64,000 bases of DNA from Allochromatium warmingii (GCF_900107145.1 NZ_FNOW01000011.1:1-64000), one strand, 5' to 3'. Shown: positions 47,180 to 56,959, counted from the stretch's first letter. Translations and numbers: made by a program. The notes: a model not told the origin generated them from the sequence alone.

Positions 47180-48390
47180 AAGTGCTGGTACTGAACTCGG
47201 GCAGTTCTTCGATCAAATATCAACTGTTTCGCATCGACGACTGGCAGGCGCTGGCTTTGGGGCTGGTCGCTCGCATCGGTGAGCCGGAAGGTGAAATCAA
47301 GCTCAGTTGGCGCGATGACGCCGACGCCACGCAAGCGCGTCAGGAATCGCTGCCGATCCCCAGTCACGAGCAGGGCATTGAGCGCATTATTCGTGCCCTG
47401 CGCGACACCGGCGTGCTCACGGATGTGACCGAACTGGCGGCGATTGGTCATCGTGTCGTGCATGGCGGTGTGCGCTTTAAGCAACCGGCATTGATTGATG
47501 ACACGGTGATCGCGGCAATTCGCGCCGTAGCGCCGCTCGCGCCGCTGCACAATCCCGGACATCTGGCCGGCATCGAAGCGGTGCGGGCGCATTTTCCGGG
47601 CGTGCCAGCAGTGGCGGTCTTTGATACCGCGTTTCATCAAACCATGCCGCCGGAAGCCTATCGTTACGCGATCCCCGAGACGCTCTACACCGAACATCAG
47701 ATTCGGCGCTATGGCTTTCACGGCACCTCGCATCAGTATGTCGCCAAACGCGCCGCGCTCTGGCTCGACACACCGCTGGCGCAGTGCAATCTGATTACAC
47801 TGCATCTGGGCAATGGCGCGAGTGCCACCGCGATTCGCGCCGGACAGTGCGTGGATACTTCGATGGGTCTGACCCCATTGGAAGGGCTGGTGATGGGCAC
47901 GCGCAGTGGTGATATTGATCCGGCGGTCGTCATCTATCTGTGCAAGCATCTGGGACTCAATGCCGATGGTCTCGACCGGCTGTTCAATCGACAAAGCGGA
48001 CTGTTGGGGCTGTGCGGCGTCAACGATATGCGCGAGATCGACCGCCTCGCCGCTGCTGGAGATGAACGCGCTGAGTTGGCGATTGCGATGACCACGCATC
48101 GCCTCAAAAAATATATCGGCGCGTATTACGCCGAACTGGGATGGGTCGATGCGCTGGTATTTACTGGCGGCATCGGTGAAAACGCGGTTGAGATTCGGCG
48201 GCGGGCCTGTGCTGGGCTAGAACGGCTGGGCATTGTGCTCGATGACGCCCGCAATGCCGAGACCCATGCGCACGGTGAGCGTGACATCAGCGCCGCTATC
48301 TCGGATGTGCGGGTGTTGGTGATACCGACCAATGAAGAGCTAGAGATTGCACAACAAGCACTGCGCACGGTGACTGGCACGACGGAATAA
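47176..48390 (+). CDS. ackA: Acetate kinase
   Basis: A 404-aa ASKHA-fold kinase. The start is VLVLNSGSSSIKYQLF; the acetate kinase signature is HRVVHGG, GFHGTSHQYVA, HLGNGASATAI and DTSMGLTPLEGL. It interconverts acetyl phosphate and ADP with acetate and ATP. It starts in a 4-bp overlap with pta, forming the classic pta-ackA operon. The end includes TGGIGENAVEIRRR with the conserved glutamate. Confidence 0.97.
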   Translation: MKVLVLNSGSSSIKYQLFRIDDWQALALGLVARIGEPEGEIKLSWRDDADATQARQESLPIPSHEQGIERIIRALRDTGVLTDVTELAAIGHRVVHGGVRFKQPALIDDTVIAAIRAVAPLAPLHNPGHLAGIEAVRAHFPGVPAVAVFDTAFHQTMPPEAYRYAIPETLYTEHQIRRYGFHGTSHQYVAKRAALWLDTPLAQCNLITLHLGNGASATAIRAGQCVDTSMGLTPLEGLVMGTRSGDIDPAVVIYLCKHLGLNADGLDRLFNRQSGLLGLCGVNDMREIDRLAAAGDERAELAIAMTTHRLKKYIGAYYAELGWVDALVFTGGIGENAVEIRRRACAGLERLGIVLDDARNAETHAHGERDISAAISDVRVLVIPTNEELEIAQQALRTVTGTTE

Positions 48391-48489
48391 TTGGCGCGGG
48401 CGGCGCTGGGATCGGCGGCACGAATGCGCAATAATCGCCGCTGGCCGCCGCGCCGCGTTGTGCCCACCTATTGATATAGAGCGCCCCCG

Positions 48490-50520
48490 ATGTCCGAACC
48501 AAGCCCGTCCGCATCCAGCAGTCAGTCATTTTGGAAGCTCATCGCCCTAGCCCTGCTGCTGGCCTTAATCGGTGTGTATATCCTGTATAACTGGTATGAC
48601 GGACGCCTCAAGACCCAACTGACCGAAAAAGATGGGTTAATCGTCCAACTCAGTGATCGGATCAAAGAGACTGAAGCGCGGCGCTTGGCGGCTGAAGAGG
48701 GCTGGAATGCCAGCCGCGCCGAGCTGGTGGCGCTCACTGAACAGTTTGCCGCTGAAAAACAGGGATTAAACGATCAGATTCGGATGCTCGAAGAAGTCAA
48801 ACTCGGACTCGGGCAAGATATGGAAGGCGTTAAAGCGGCACACGCGGCGATGCTGGCCGATGAGCGGCGCAAAACCGCCGAGGTCGTCGCCGAAAAAGAA
48901 CAGCTTGTCGAAGCACGCAATGCCGTTCAAGCCCAATTAGACGCGGAGCGGGCGACGGTTGAAGCCCTCAAAGCCGATCTGGGGCGCGTCAATCAGGCCA
49001 TCGCCGCCGCCGCCACCCGTCATCAGCAACGCATTGCCGATCTTGAGCGCCAGCTTAATGAGCGGGTCGCGCTCGCTCGCACCACACCGGAAGATGCTGA
49101 ATTAGTGCGCACGGTGCAAGAACTCGGCTTATTGGGCACACCGACGGGCCGCACGGCGGAAGCGCAGACGCTGGCCGATGAGTTGACCGCACTCAAAAAC
49201 CAGTTCGCGGCGCTCCAGACCGAACACGATGCGACCCGCGCGCGGTTGAGTGAAGCCCAGACCGAGCAGCAACGACTCAAGCTGGAGCTGGAATGGCAGC
49301 AGCGCGAACTGACGCAAGCGCAAGCTGGACGCGATGCAGTGAACCGCGTTGCGGAGTTAGAAGCCGATCTGAGCGCCGAACGCGCCGCGTATTCGATCCT
49401 GCAAAATCAGCATGAATCCGAAACGGCCGCACACGCGACCGCGCTGGCCGAGCGTGAGCAGCAGATAGCCGACTTGCAAACCGCGCTCGATGCGGCACGC
49501 ACTGAGGCGCAAGCTGCTGCACAGTTTGCCGAACAATTGACTACGGCACAGGCGCGGATTCAGGAACTCGAAGCCAGTTTAGAGCGGCTGAGTGTCGAAA
49601 CCGAAGCCGTTCACGCGACCTTGAATGCTGATCTGGAGCAGGCGCAAACGCGGGTGCAGGAGTTAGAGCAAGCGGCCACAGCCGCGCAGACGGAGCGACA
49701 GGCGCTGGCTGATGCGCAGGCACGGATTGCGACGCTCGAAGCGGAATTAGCGCAGGTGCAAATGCAGGCAGCGGCACTGACTGACGCGCAAGCGCGAATC
49801 ATCGCGCTCGAAGCGGAATTACAAACGGCGCAACAGGCGGCGAATGCGCCCGATCCGGCACAGGAAGCAGCCTTAGTTGAAGCGCAAGCGCGAATCACTG
49901 CGCTCGAAACGGAATTACAAACGGCGCAACAGGCCGCGAACACGTCCGATCCAGCGCAGGAAACAGCCTTAGCTGACGCGCAAGCGCGAATCACCGCGCT
50001 CGAAGCAGAGTTAGCGACTACGCGCCAGCGTGCTGAACAGGCTGAACAAGCGCACGCGGCGGCATCCGCTGCTGAGGCCGCGCCCAGCGAAGCCGCGAGT
50101 GAATTAGCGCGGTTACAAGCCTTGCAGACCAGCTTTGCGCAACTGCATGGCGAATTTACCGACCGAGGAATGCTCTTGAGCTTGGCGGAATCCGAACTGC
50201 GTTTTGCGCCCGGTCAGGCAGTGTTGCCTGAAGGTGAATTACCCAGTCTGGAGCGCCTCGCCGAACTGCTCAACGCCCATCCGCAGCTCACGGCGCGGAT
50301 CGAAGGCCATACCGACAGCATCGGCGGTATCGCACTCAATCAGACCCTGTCGCTCAAACGGGCTGAGGCGGTGCGGCAGGCGCTGATTGCGCGGGGTGTG
50401 GCAGCGGAGCGACTGACTGCCGAGGGCTTGGGGCCGGCCCGTCCGATTGCGACAAATGCCACACCGGATGGTCGGGGCCAAAATCGCCGCGTTGAAGTGT
50501 ATCTGCTTGGTCTTGACTAA
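48490..50520 (+). CDS. OmpA-like protein with long coiled coil
   Basis: A 676-aa protein. There is one N-terminal membrane helix (about 16-34, KLIALALLLALIGVYILY), then about 500 residues of heptad-rich coiled coil (many ALEAELQTAQQ-type segments), and a C-terminal OmpA peptidoglycan-binding domain (about 560-676) with ARIEGHTDSIGG and RAEAVRQALIARGV. It should bridge inner membrane and peptidoglycan. The coiled coil includes tandem 32-aa repeats (next entry). It resembles MotB-like or TolR-independent spacer proteins, but no motor residues are seen. Confidence 0.85.
   Translation: MSEPSPSASSSQSFWKLIALALLLALIGVYILYNWYDGRLKTQLTEKDGLIVQLSDRIKETEARRLAAEEGWNASRAELVALTEQFAAEKQGLNDQIRMLEEVKLGLGQDMEGVKAAHAAMLADERRKTAEVVAEKEQLVEARNAVQAQLDAERATVEALKADLGRVNQAIAAAATRHQQRIADLERQLNERVALARTTPEDAELVRTVQELGLLGTPTGRTAEAQTLADELTALKNQFAALQTEHDATRARLSEAQTEQQRLKLELEWQQRELTQAQAGRDAVNRVAELEADLSAERAAYSILQNQHESETAAHATALAEREQQIADLQTALDAARTEAQAAAQFAEQLTTAQARIQELEASLERLSVETEAVHATLNADLEQAQTRVQELEQAATAAQTERQALADAQARIATLEAELAQVQMQAAALTDAQARIIALEAELQTAQQAANAPDPAQEAALVEAQARITALETELQTAQQAANTSDPAQETALADAQARITALEAELATTRQRAEQAEQAHAAASAAEAAPSEAASELARLQALQTSFAQLHGEFTDRGMLLSLAESELRFAPGQAVLPEGELPSLERLAELLNAHPQLTARIEGHTDSIGGIALNQTLSLKRAEAVRQALIARGVAAERLTAEGLGPARPIATNATPDGRGQNRRVEVYLLGLD
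49786..50013 (+). repeat. 96-bp tandem repeat inside the OmpA-like gene
   Basis: Each unit starts GCGCAAGCGCGAATC: copy 1 at 49786, copy 2 at 49882 and a partial copy 3 at 49978, giving a 96-bp (32-codon) period. It encodes AQARITALEAELQTAQQAAN-type coiled-coil units, in frame. Copy number could vary between strains. Confidence 0.85.
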
Positions 50521-50522
50521 TG

Positions 50523-50563
50523 CCGCGCTCGCCGATTCGAGCTAGAATTAGTGCGGTTTTTTT
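50523..50563 (+). terminator. Terminator between OmpA-like gene and opgG
   Basis: CCGC (50523-50526) pairs with GCGG (50553-50556), enclosing GCTCG-CCGATT-CGAGC (50527-50542); seven Ts follow (50557-50563). Rho-independent terminator is likely. Confidence 0.6.
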
Positions 50564-50701
50564 CTCCTGTCGTTTTTTCACCTCTCAGCGGCTCGTTGCT
50601 TCGGCGCGAGCCGCTGATGTTTGTCTGTCGGGACAGTGCGAACGCGTTTCGCTCATCATCACCGACATTTTGCGTTCAACTACACACTGATCGAGAACAC
50701 C

Positions 50702-52276
50702 ATGACGCTCGCTCGACTGCCTCGACTGCTCGGAATCTTGGCTCTTGGATCGACATTAGTTTCTGGCGCACCGCTGTGGGCGGGCGACAGCCCTGGTTTG
50801 GTCGAACCCTCGCCGAGTGAGGGCGCACCTGGGGCGTTTACCTTTGCCGCTGTGGTGCGGCGGGCACAGGAGCTGGCTGCCGCCGACTACCAGCCCGACC
50901 GCCCAGCACTGCCGGATTATCTCGCCGATCTGGATTACGACAAATATCGTGACATCCGTTTTGAACGCACCGAAAGCCTCTGGAAACAGGAAGGACTGCC
51001 GTTTCAGATGCAGTTTTTTCCGCGTGGCTTTTTGTTCAAAGATCGGGTGACGGTCAATATTGTTGACAATGGCGTGTCGCAGACCGTGCCCTTCCGTCAC
51101 GATCTGTTTGATTACGGCAAAAATCCGGTTCCCGAGGAGATGCCGTCGGATCTGGGCTTTGCCGGTCTGCGCCTGCTGTACCCGATTAACAAAGATGACG
51201 TGTTTGATGAAGTGGTGGTGTTTTTGGGCGCGAGCTACTTTCGTGGCGTGTCCAAAGGCTTGAACTACGGCATCACCGCACGCGGCTTGGCGATTGATAC
51301 CGGCCTGCCGACGAAAGAAGAATTTCCGATTTTCCGTGAGTTCTGGGTGTTTAAACCAGCAGCAGATGCGGTGGACATCACGGTGTTTGCGCTGCTCGAT
51401 AGCGAGAGCGTCACCGGTGCTTATAGCTTCGTGATTCGCCCGGGCATCGAGACGGTGATGGATGTCAAGGCACGGCTGTTTATGCGCCAATCGGTGCAAA
51501 AACTCGGCATCGCGCCCTTGACCAGCATGTTTTTTCACGGCGAAAACACGGATCGCTTCTTGGATGATTTCCGCCCCGAAGTCCACGATTCAGACGGGCT
51601 GTTGGTCGAGAATGGCACTGGCGAGCGCATCTGGCGGCCACTGGTTAATCCGCGTGGACTGCGCGTGAGCGATTTTGTGGCCCAAAATCCACATGCCTTC
51701 GGTCTGTTCCAACGTGATCGCGATTTCACCCGTTACGAAGATCTGGAAGCGCATTATCAAAACCGTCCGAGTGCCTTAGTTGAGCCAATCGGCGACTGGG
51801 GTCAGGGGGTGGTCGAGTTGGTGGAAATCCCCAGCGATGCCGAACGTTACGACAACATCGTCGCTTACTGGATGCCGGAGCGTCAGCCGCAGCCCGGTGA
51901 TGAACTCAAGCTCGAATATCGCCTGCGTTTTGGCCAAGACCCCGAAGCCGGTTTACTCGGCGGGCGGGCGATTTCAACCCGCATCGGCGCAGCAGGCACC
52001 GATATTCTCGATTCCAGCCAACGCAAGTTTGTGGTCGATTTTGCCGGCAAATCACTCGCGCAGTTGCCAGCGGAGACCAAAGTTGCGGCGGTGGTCACCA
52101 GCAGTTCCGGCGAGCTATCCAAGCCGGTGGTGCAATGGAATCCCCATACACAAGGCTGGCGGCTGTTTTTTGAGCTTAAACCCGACGGTAATCGCCCAGC
52201 GGATCTACGCGCCTTCCTGCGTCACGATAACGATGTTCTCAGTGAGACTTGGAGCTACCGATGGGTTCGGGAATAA
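50702..52276 (+). CDS. opgG: Periplasmic glucan biosynthesis protein OpgG
   Basis: A 524-aa exported protein. The signal peptide (about 1-27) ends at SGAPLWAGDS. The OpgG/OpgD family shape follows: FTFAAVVRRAQELAAADYQP, the aromatic-rich FRERE-like stretch FPIFREFWVFKP, GENTDRFLDDFRPEVHDSDGLLV and GVVELVEIPSDAERYDNIVAYW. It acts with OpgH in making osmoregulated periplasmic glucans, working on the beta-glucan backbone in the periplasm. ATG 50702 begins the signal peptide; the longer frame at 50621 has no signal sequence. The next gene overlaps its stop. Confidence 0.95.
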   Translation: MTLARLPRLLGILALGSTLVSGAPLWAGDSPGLVEPSPSEGAPGAFTFAAVVRRAQELAAADYQPDRPALPDYLADLDYDKYRDIRFERTESLWKQEGLPFQMQFFPRGFLFKDRVTVNIVDNGVSQTVPFRHDLFDYGKNPVPEEMPSDLGFAGLRLLYPINKDDVFDEVVVFLGASYFRGVSKGLNYGITARGLAIDTGLPTKEEFPIFREFWVFKPAADAVDITVFALLDSESVTGAYSFVIRPGIETVMDVKARLFMRQSVQKLGIAPLTSMFFHGENTDRFLDDFRPEVHDSDGLLVENGTGERIWRPLVNPRGLRVSDFVAQNPHAFGLFQRDRDFTRYEDLEAHYQNRPSALVEPIGDWGQGVVELVEIPSDAERYDNIVAYWMPERQPQPGDELKLEYRLRFGQDPEAGLLGGRAISTRIGAAGTDILDSSQRKFVVDFAGKSLAQLPAETKVAAVVTSSSGELSKPVVQWNPHTQGWRLFFELKPDGNRPADLRAFLRHDNDVLSETWSYRWVRE

Positions 52277-52815
52277 CGCACCCGCTTGATACCCTCGATG
52301 CGCCGGTGCCGCCGGCCTGGTCTACACCAGAAGATCAGGCCGCCGTTGAACAGCGCGTGCGGCATTATCTGCACGCGCTCGGCGTTGTCGCTGGGCCGGA
52401 GGTTGAGATCTTGGTGCAACAGGTGCTCAAGCGTGTCGAGCTGCAAGCGACGGTCGCGCAACTGGGCGAGCCGCTGGAAATCGCCATTGAGGAAACGCAT
52501 CGGCTGCTCGACCGCTGGTTGATCGCGGAACTCGGTTTAGAAGCCGAACCGGATCGGCTCGCGGCAGCGCGAGCGGCGGTGCTCGGCGGTCACGTCCCGG
52601 GCTGGACACAACGCTGGGCGGGGCTGAGTGAGACGCCGCTCACTGAGGTGCTGCAAGCGGCGCGGTTTCAGGCCGTTCCTGAACGCGCCCCGCTGACGAT
52701 GGAAGCCAGCGCGATTGATCTGTGCTGTCATCGGCTGGCGCGGCGCGTGTTGCATGGACTCGGGCGGTTGTTCGGGTTCAGCACGGTGCAGCAGGCTGCT
52801 AAGGGGTCACACTAA
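52261..52815 (+). CDS. Hypothetical protein between opgG and opgH
   Basis: A 184-aa protein with no name I know. ATG 52261 lies 16 bp inside the end of opgG, so translation is coupled, and it ends 1 bp before the opgH start. It is mostly helical and acidic, with VEQRVRHYLHALGVVAGPEVEILVQQVLKRVELQ and a cysteine pair (LCCHRLARRVLHGLG) near the C-terminus. Genes in this position are not part of the classic opgGH operon of E. coli. It may be a small cytoplasmic partner of OpgH, inferred from position alone. Confidence 0.75.
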   Translation: MGSGITHPLDTLDAPVPPAWSTPEDQAAVEQRVRHYLHALGVVAGPEVEILVQQVLKRVELQATVAQLGEPLEIAIEETHRLLDRWLIAELGLEAEPDRLAAARAAVLGGHVPGWTQRWAGLSETPLTEVLQAARFQAVPERAPLTMEASAIDLCCHRLARRVLHGLGRLFGFSTVQQAAKGSH

Positions 52816-52816
52816 T

Positions 52817-54901
52817 ATGAGCCGTCACGGATTGTCTGCACTGGCAGCGCGTTATGTCCCGCGTCCGCTGTATTTTACGCTGGTCATGGTCACGACCATG
52901 TTCTGTCTATCGTTACTCTCAGCGGCGATTCAGGACGGCGGCGTGTCAGCCCTAGAACTGACCCTGTTGATTCTCTACACCATTTTGATGTTGTGGATCA
53001 GCGCCTCGTTCTGGACAGCGGCGATTGGGTTTTTGGTGCTGGCCAGCGCACCGCTGTGGCGGTCGCAGGTTGCGCCAGTCGCGTCGGTTGCGGAATCAGC
53101 GCCGCCAGCGGAGCCGTTCAAAACCGCATTAGTGATGCCCGTGTATAACGAAGATCCGGAGCGCGTGTTTGCCGGATTACGGGCGATGGCCGATGCACTG
53201 GCACAGATTGGGCAGCTTGATGGGTTTGAATTTTTTGTCCTGAGCGACACCCGCGAGCCGGATATCTGGATTCAGGAAGAATTGCATTGGCAGCGTTGGA
53301 GCGCCGAACTGGGCCAGCAGATTCCGCTGTTTTATCGCAATCGCGTCGAGAATACGGCGCGTAAAAGCGGCAATCTTGCTGACTTCTGCCGCGAATGGGG
53401 CGGGCGCTATCGCTACATGATCGTGCTCGATGCCGACAGCTTGATGAGCGGCGAAACCCTGGTCGAGATGGTGCGCCGCATGGAAGCCGATGCACGGCTG
53501 GCGCTGCTGCAAGTGCCGCCGGTGCCGGTCAATCGGGCGTCGTTTTTTGCGCGGATGCTGCAATTTGCCGGCAGTCTCTACGGGCGGTTGTTCGTCGCGG
53601 GCTTGGCATTCTGGCAGCAAAATACGGCGAATTTCTGGGGCCATAACGCGATTATTCGCGTGCGGCCGTTCGCCGATCATTGCGGTCTGCCGAAACTGCC
53701 CGGACGTGAACCCTTCGGCGGCGATATTCTCAGCCATGATTTCGTTGAGGCGGCGTTGCTGGCGCGGGCGGGCTGGAAAGTGCAGTTAGCACCGGATCTC
53801 GGCGGCAGTTATGAGGAAATTCCGCCGACGCTGATTGACTACGCCAAACGCGACCGGCGCTGGTGTCAGGGCAATTTGCAACATGCGCGGCTGATGATGG
53901 CGCATGGTTTTAAGCCCTTGAGTCGGCTGCATTTTGCGATGGGCGTGATGTCTTACGCCGCGTCGCCATTGTGGTTGCTGTTTTTGATTGCGACCGGCGT
54001 GGAAGCCTATTTCAACAGCCTGCATCAGCCAGTGTATTTTTTTGGCTATAACGTCGTCCCGATCTGGCCTGAGTCTTACGTGATCGAGATGACGACGGTA
54101 CTCTGGGTCACGCTGACGCTGCTGTTTTTGCCCAAGCTGTTGGCGCTGCTGCTGCTGGCGCTCGACCGCGATGAGGCGCGACGTTTTGGCGGTTTGTTGC
54201 ATGCCAGTCTCAGCGTGCTGCTGGAAAGTTTGCTCTCGGTGTTGCTGGCACCGGTGCTGATGCTGTTTCAAAGTAAATTCGTCGCGGCGATTTTATTGCG
54301 CACCAGTGTTGGTTGGCCGTCACAGCAACGCGGCGATCATCAAACCGGCTTTTGGGAAGCAGTGGGCGCTCATGGTTTTCAGACTCTGATTGGGGTCGGC
54401 GTCGGCTATGTGGCCTATGAGCAGGTGCCGGATTTCTTCTGGTGGTTTACGCCGGTGCTGGCTGGGCTGTTGCTGGCCATTCCGGTGTCGATTCTAACCA
54501 GCCGTACTGGGCTGGGCTTGGGTGCAAAACGGATTGGATTGTTTCTCACGCCCGCCGAGACTGAAGAACCGCCGGTTTTGCGACAGCTCGAAGGGCGGCT
54601 GGCGGCCGCCGAACCGCTCATGGCAACGCCGTCAAGTACGCACGCATTCTGGACGCAGGCGATGCTCAATCCAGGCGTGTATGCGCTCCATGATGCGCTC
54701 TTGCATGATGAACCGCAGACGCGCCGCCGTCGGCATATTCTCGAAGGCTTGGCGCTGCAACTACAGGATGAGGGCGAACGCTCGCTCAGTCTGCGCGAGC
54801 AGCGGGCGTTGTTGTCGTATCGTGAAGGGCTGCATCTGCTGCATACGCGGCTGTGGGCGAACCCGACGCTGGCGTTACCGCCGCTCCGTGTGAGCGAATA
54901 A
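52817..54901 (+). CDS. opgH: Glucans biosynthesis glucosyltransferase OpgH
   Basis: A 694-aa inner-membrane GT2 enzyme. Two N-terminal membrane segments (about 15-85) precede the catalytic domain (about 100-390) with VMPVYNEDPERVF, VLDADSLMSG and the signature RDRRWCQGNLQHARLM. Several helices follow (about 400-610). It polymerises glucose from UDP-glucose into osmoregulated periplasmic glucan and moves it across the membrane. Shorter than E. coli OpgH (about 847 aa), mostly at the N-terminus. Its last 116 bp overlap a GH1 gene on the other strand. Confidence 0.95.
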   Translation: MSRHGLSALAARYVPRPLYFTLVMVTTMFCLSLLSAAIQDGGVSALELTLLILYTILMLWISASFWTAAIGFLVLASAPLWRSQVAPVASVAESAPPAEPFKTALVMPVYNEDPERVFAGLRAMADALAQIGQLDGFEFFVLSDTREPDIWIQEELHWQRWSAELGQQIPLFYRNRVENTARKSGNLADFCREWGGRYRYMIVLDADSLMSGETLVEMVRRMEADARLALLQVPPVPVNRASFFARMLQFAGSLYGRLFVAGLAFWQQNTANFWGHNAIIRVRPFADHCGLPKLPGREPFGGDILSHDFVEAALLARAGWKVQLAPDLGGSYEEIPPTLIDYAKRDRRWCQGNLQHARLMMAHGFKPLSRLHFAMGVMSYAASPLWLLFLIATGVEAYFNSLHQPVYFFGYNVVPIWPESYVIEMTTVLWVTLTLLFLPKLLALLLLALDRDEARRFGGLLHASLSVLLESLLSVLLAPVLMLFQSKFVAAILLRTSVGWPSQQRGDHQTGFWEAVGAHGFQTLIGVGVGYVAYEQVPDFFWWFTPVLAGLLLAIPVSILTSRTGLGLGAKRIGLFLTPAETEEPPVLRQLEGRLAAAEPLMATPSSTHAFWTQAMLNPGVYALHDALLHDEPQTRRRRHILEGLALQLQDEGERSLSLREQRALLSYREGLHLLHTRLWANPTLALPPLRVSE

Positions 54902-56210
54902 CCGCTTGATAAAACTGGGCGCTGGTTTTTGGCCAGCGCCTTTGGTCATGCGGATCAACCTGATAGAGACCAAACCGCTGGCTGTAGCCTTCAGCCCATT
55001 CAAAATTATCCAGCAGCGACCAGACATAATAGCCGCGTAAATCAACGCCTTGTTCTAAAGCCGTTGCTGCTGCTTGCAGATGCGTCCGCAGATAAGCCAC
55101 GCGCTGCGGATCGTTAACCAAGCCCTGATGCGGCGCAGGATCTGCGAAGGCCGCGCCATTTTCCGTAATATAGAGCGGCGGATTGGCATAGCGGTCGCGC
55201 ACCCAACACAGCGTTTCCGTCAGCCCTTTGGGATAAACCTCCCAGCCCATCGTCGTGAGTTCCGCATGCGTCGGCGTGATGCGCTGCGCCTTGAGCGGCG
55301 GCGCGTCTGGCGCGGCGCATACCAGCCCGCGTGAATAATAGTTGACGCCAATAAAATCCGGGCGGCTGTGAATGACCTTTAACGATTCAGCCGAATAATC
55401 TGGCCAGGCTAGACCAAAAATATCCGCTAATTCATCGGGATAGCGTCCGAGTAGCAGTGGATCTAAAAACCAGCGATTGATAAAGGCATCGCGGCGACGG
55501 CTGGCAGTCTGATCGGCGGGAGCGGATGAGGCCGGATGCTGGGGTTCAAGATTGACCGCTAACCCGATCTGATGCCGCCCGAGCGTCCGGTACGCGGCAA
55601 CGGCTTCAGCGTGCGCCAGCAGCAGATGATGCGCGACTCGCGGCGGCTCAAATAAATCACGGTGACCGGGCGCAAGCTGACCGTCTAAATAGCCGGGCAC
55701 AGTGACTACCCAGGGTTCATTGAGCGTGACCCACAGCGGCACGCGATCCGCGAGCGCCCGGAACAGGGTCGCGGCATAGTCAGCAAACCAGTGCGGGCTA
55801 TCGGGGTTGAGCCAACCGCCGCGTTCGTGCAACGCGACGGGTAAATCCCAATGATAGAGCGTAAGCATCGGGCGAATGCCGTGCGCCAGCAGCGTATCGA
55901 CGAGCCGTTCATAAAAATCGAGACCGCGCTGATTGATCGCGCCACGTCCTTCGGGGAGCACGCGCCCCCACGCCACACTAAAACGATAGGTGTTTAAGCC
56001 TAATTCAGCCATGAGCGCCACATCGTCGCGATAGCGATGATAATGATCGCAAGCGAGATCGCCGGTTTCAGCACGAGCGACGCGGCCCGGAGTATGCGCG
56101 AAACGGTGCCAGATGCTCGCTCCCGCGCCATCGGCGAGCGGATAGCCTTCGATTTGATAGGCTGAGGTGGCAGCGCCCCAGAGGAAATGCTTGGGGAAGG
56201 GGGTGGTCAT
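54786..56210 (-). CDS. Family GH1 beta-glucosidase
   Basis: A 474-aa TIM-barrel glycosidase. N-terminal signature FPKHFLWGAATSAYQIEG; acid/base Glu165 in VTLNEPW; nucleophile Glu350 in YITENGAAF; the late WSLLDNFEWAEGYSQRFGLY. It hydrolyses beta-linked glucosides or galactosides. Family sequence ends near residue 440. The last 34 or so residues (GAAVTPASG ... TTTTPAARAD) are a low-complexity tail coded by the strand opposite to the 3' end of opgH, which suggests stop-codon loss and read-through. No signal peptide, so it acts in the cytoplasm. Confidence 0.93.
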   Translation of the reverse strand: MTTPFPKHFLWGAATSAYQIEGYPLADGAGASIWHRFAHTPGRVARAETGDLACDHYHRYRDDVALMAELGLNTYRFSVAWGRVLPEGRGAINQRGLDFYERLVDTLLAHGIRPMLTLYHWDLPVALHERGGWLNPDSPHWFADYAATLFRALADRVPLWVTLNEPWVVTVPGYLDGQLAPGHRDLFEPPRVAHHLLLAHAEAVAAYRTLGRHQIGLAVNLEPQHPASSAPADQTASRRRDAFINRWFLDPLLLGRYPDELADIFGLAWPDYSAESLKVIHSRPDFIGVNYYSRGLVCAAPDAPPLKAQRITPTHAELTTMGWEVYPKGLTETLCWVRDRYANPPLYITENGAAFADPAPHQGLVNDPQRVAYLRTHLQAAATALEQGVDLRGYYVWSLLDNFEWAEGYSQRFGLYQVDPHDQRRWPKTSAQFYQAVIRSHGAAVTPASGSPTAAYAADAALHDTTTTPAARAD

Positions 56211-56240
56211 AAATTAGCGGGCTGAAAGCATGAAGCCGTA

Positions 56241-56894
56241 TTAGGCGTCAGCATTACGTTCCCAATAGCGTTCTGGATCGAGTTCGCGCCAACGGTTGAC
56301 GATGGTGCAAAACAGGCGAGCGGTTTGTTCAGCATCGTAAATCGCTGAATGCGCCGCATCGTTCGACCAGCGCAACCCCGCTGCCCGCGACACCTTAGCG
56401 AGCACAGTTTGACCAAACATCAGCCCGCCCAATGTCACCGTATCGAATACGCTAAATTCATGGAACGGACAGCGTTTATAGCCAGTGCGCTCAACAGCGG
56501 CTTTAATAAAACCTAAATCAAAGTGTGCATTATGACCGACGAGGATCGCCCGATTGCAGCCGGTTGTTGCCACCGCTTTGCGAATCGGCGTAAGAATGCG
56601 GTCAAGCGCATCGCGTTCGGCCACCGCGTCGCGGAACGGATGCTCTGGGTCGATGCCATTGAACGCCAGCGCCCGTGGGTCGAGTTCCGCGCCGACGAAG
56701 GGCAACACATGACAGGCCAGCGGCGGCGCAGGTTCCAGCAGACCATCAGGGCGCTGCCGAATAATCACGGCAGCAATCTCCAGCAAAGCATGACGCTGGG
56801 CATCAAACCCGGCGGTCTCGACATCCACCACAACGGGGAGAAAGCCGCGAAAACGCCGTGCGATGGTGTTGAGGGTGAGTTCTGGTTCTTTCAT
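56241..56894 (-). CDS. rnt: Ribonuclease T
   Basis: A 217-aa DEDD-family 3'-to-5' exonuclease. ExoI is [10 protein letters not shown]; ExoII is [13 protein letters not shown]; ExoIII has H and D in [16 protein letters not shown]. The ribonuclease T core [19 protein letters not shown] is also seen. It trims tRNA and rRNA 3' ends. ATG 56894 ([15 protein letters not shown]) is the natural start; the frame extends to 56933 without similarity. Confidence 0.93.
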   Translation of the reverse strand: MKEPELTLNTIARRFRGFLPVVVDVETAGFDAQRHALLEIAAVIIRQRPDGLLEPAPPLACHVLPFVGAELDPRALAFNGIDPEHPFRDAVAERDALDRILTPIRKAVATTGCNRAILVGHNAHFDLGFIKAAVERTGYKRCPFHEFSVFDTVTLGGLMFGQTVLAKVSRAAGLRWSNDAAHSAIYDAEQTARLFCTIVNRWRELDPERYWERNADA

Positions 56895-56959
56895 TATGAG
56901 CAGGATACAGGGCGCAAGCCGGAATGGAACCATGTGTTACCAAACAAAAAACATGCGCG

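Noticed and set aside
47122-48099. Antisense ORF of 325 codons opposite ackA
   Set aside because: The plus strand holds a complete acetate kinase with all signatures; the opposite frame is a shadow of codon bias.
49786-50013. CRISPR-like regular repeats
   Set aside because: The units are contiguous, 96 bp long and in frame within a coiled-coil gene; no spacers.
50756-51586. Antisense ORF of 276 codons opposite opgG
   Set aside because: It lies wholly inside a recognised gene and shows no domain motifs.
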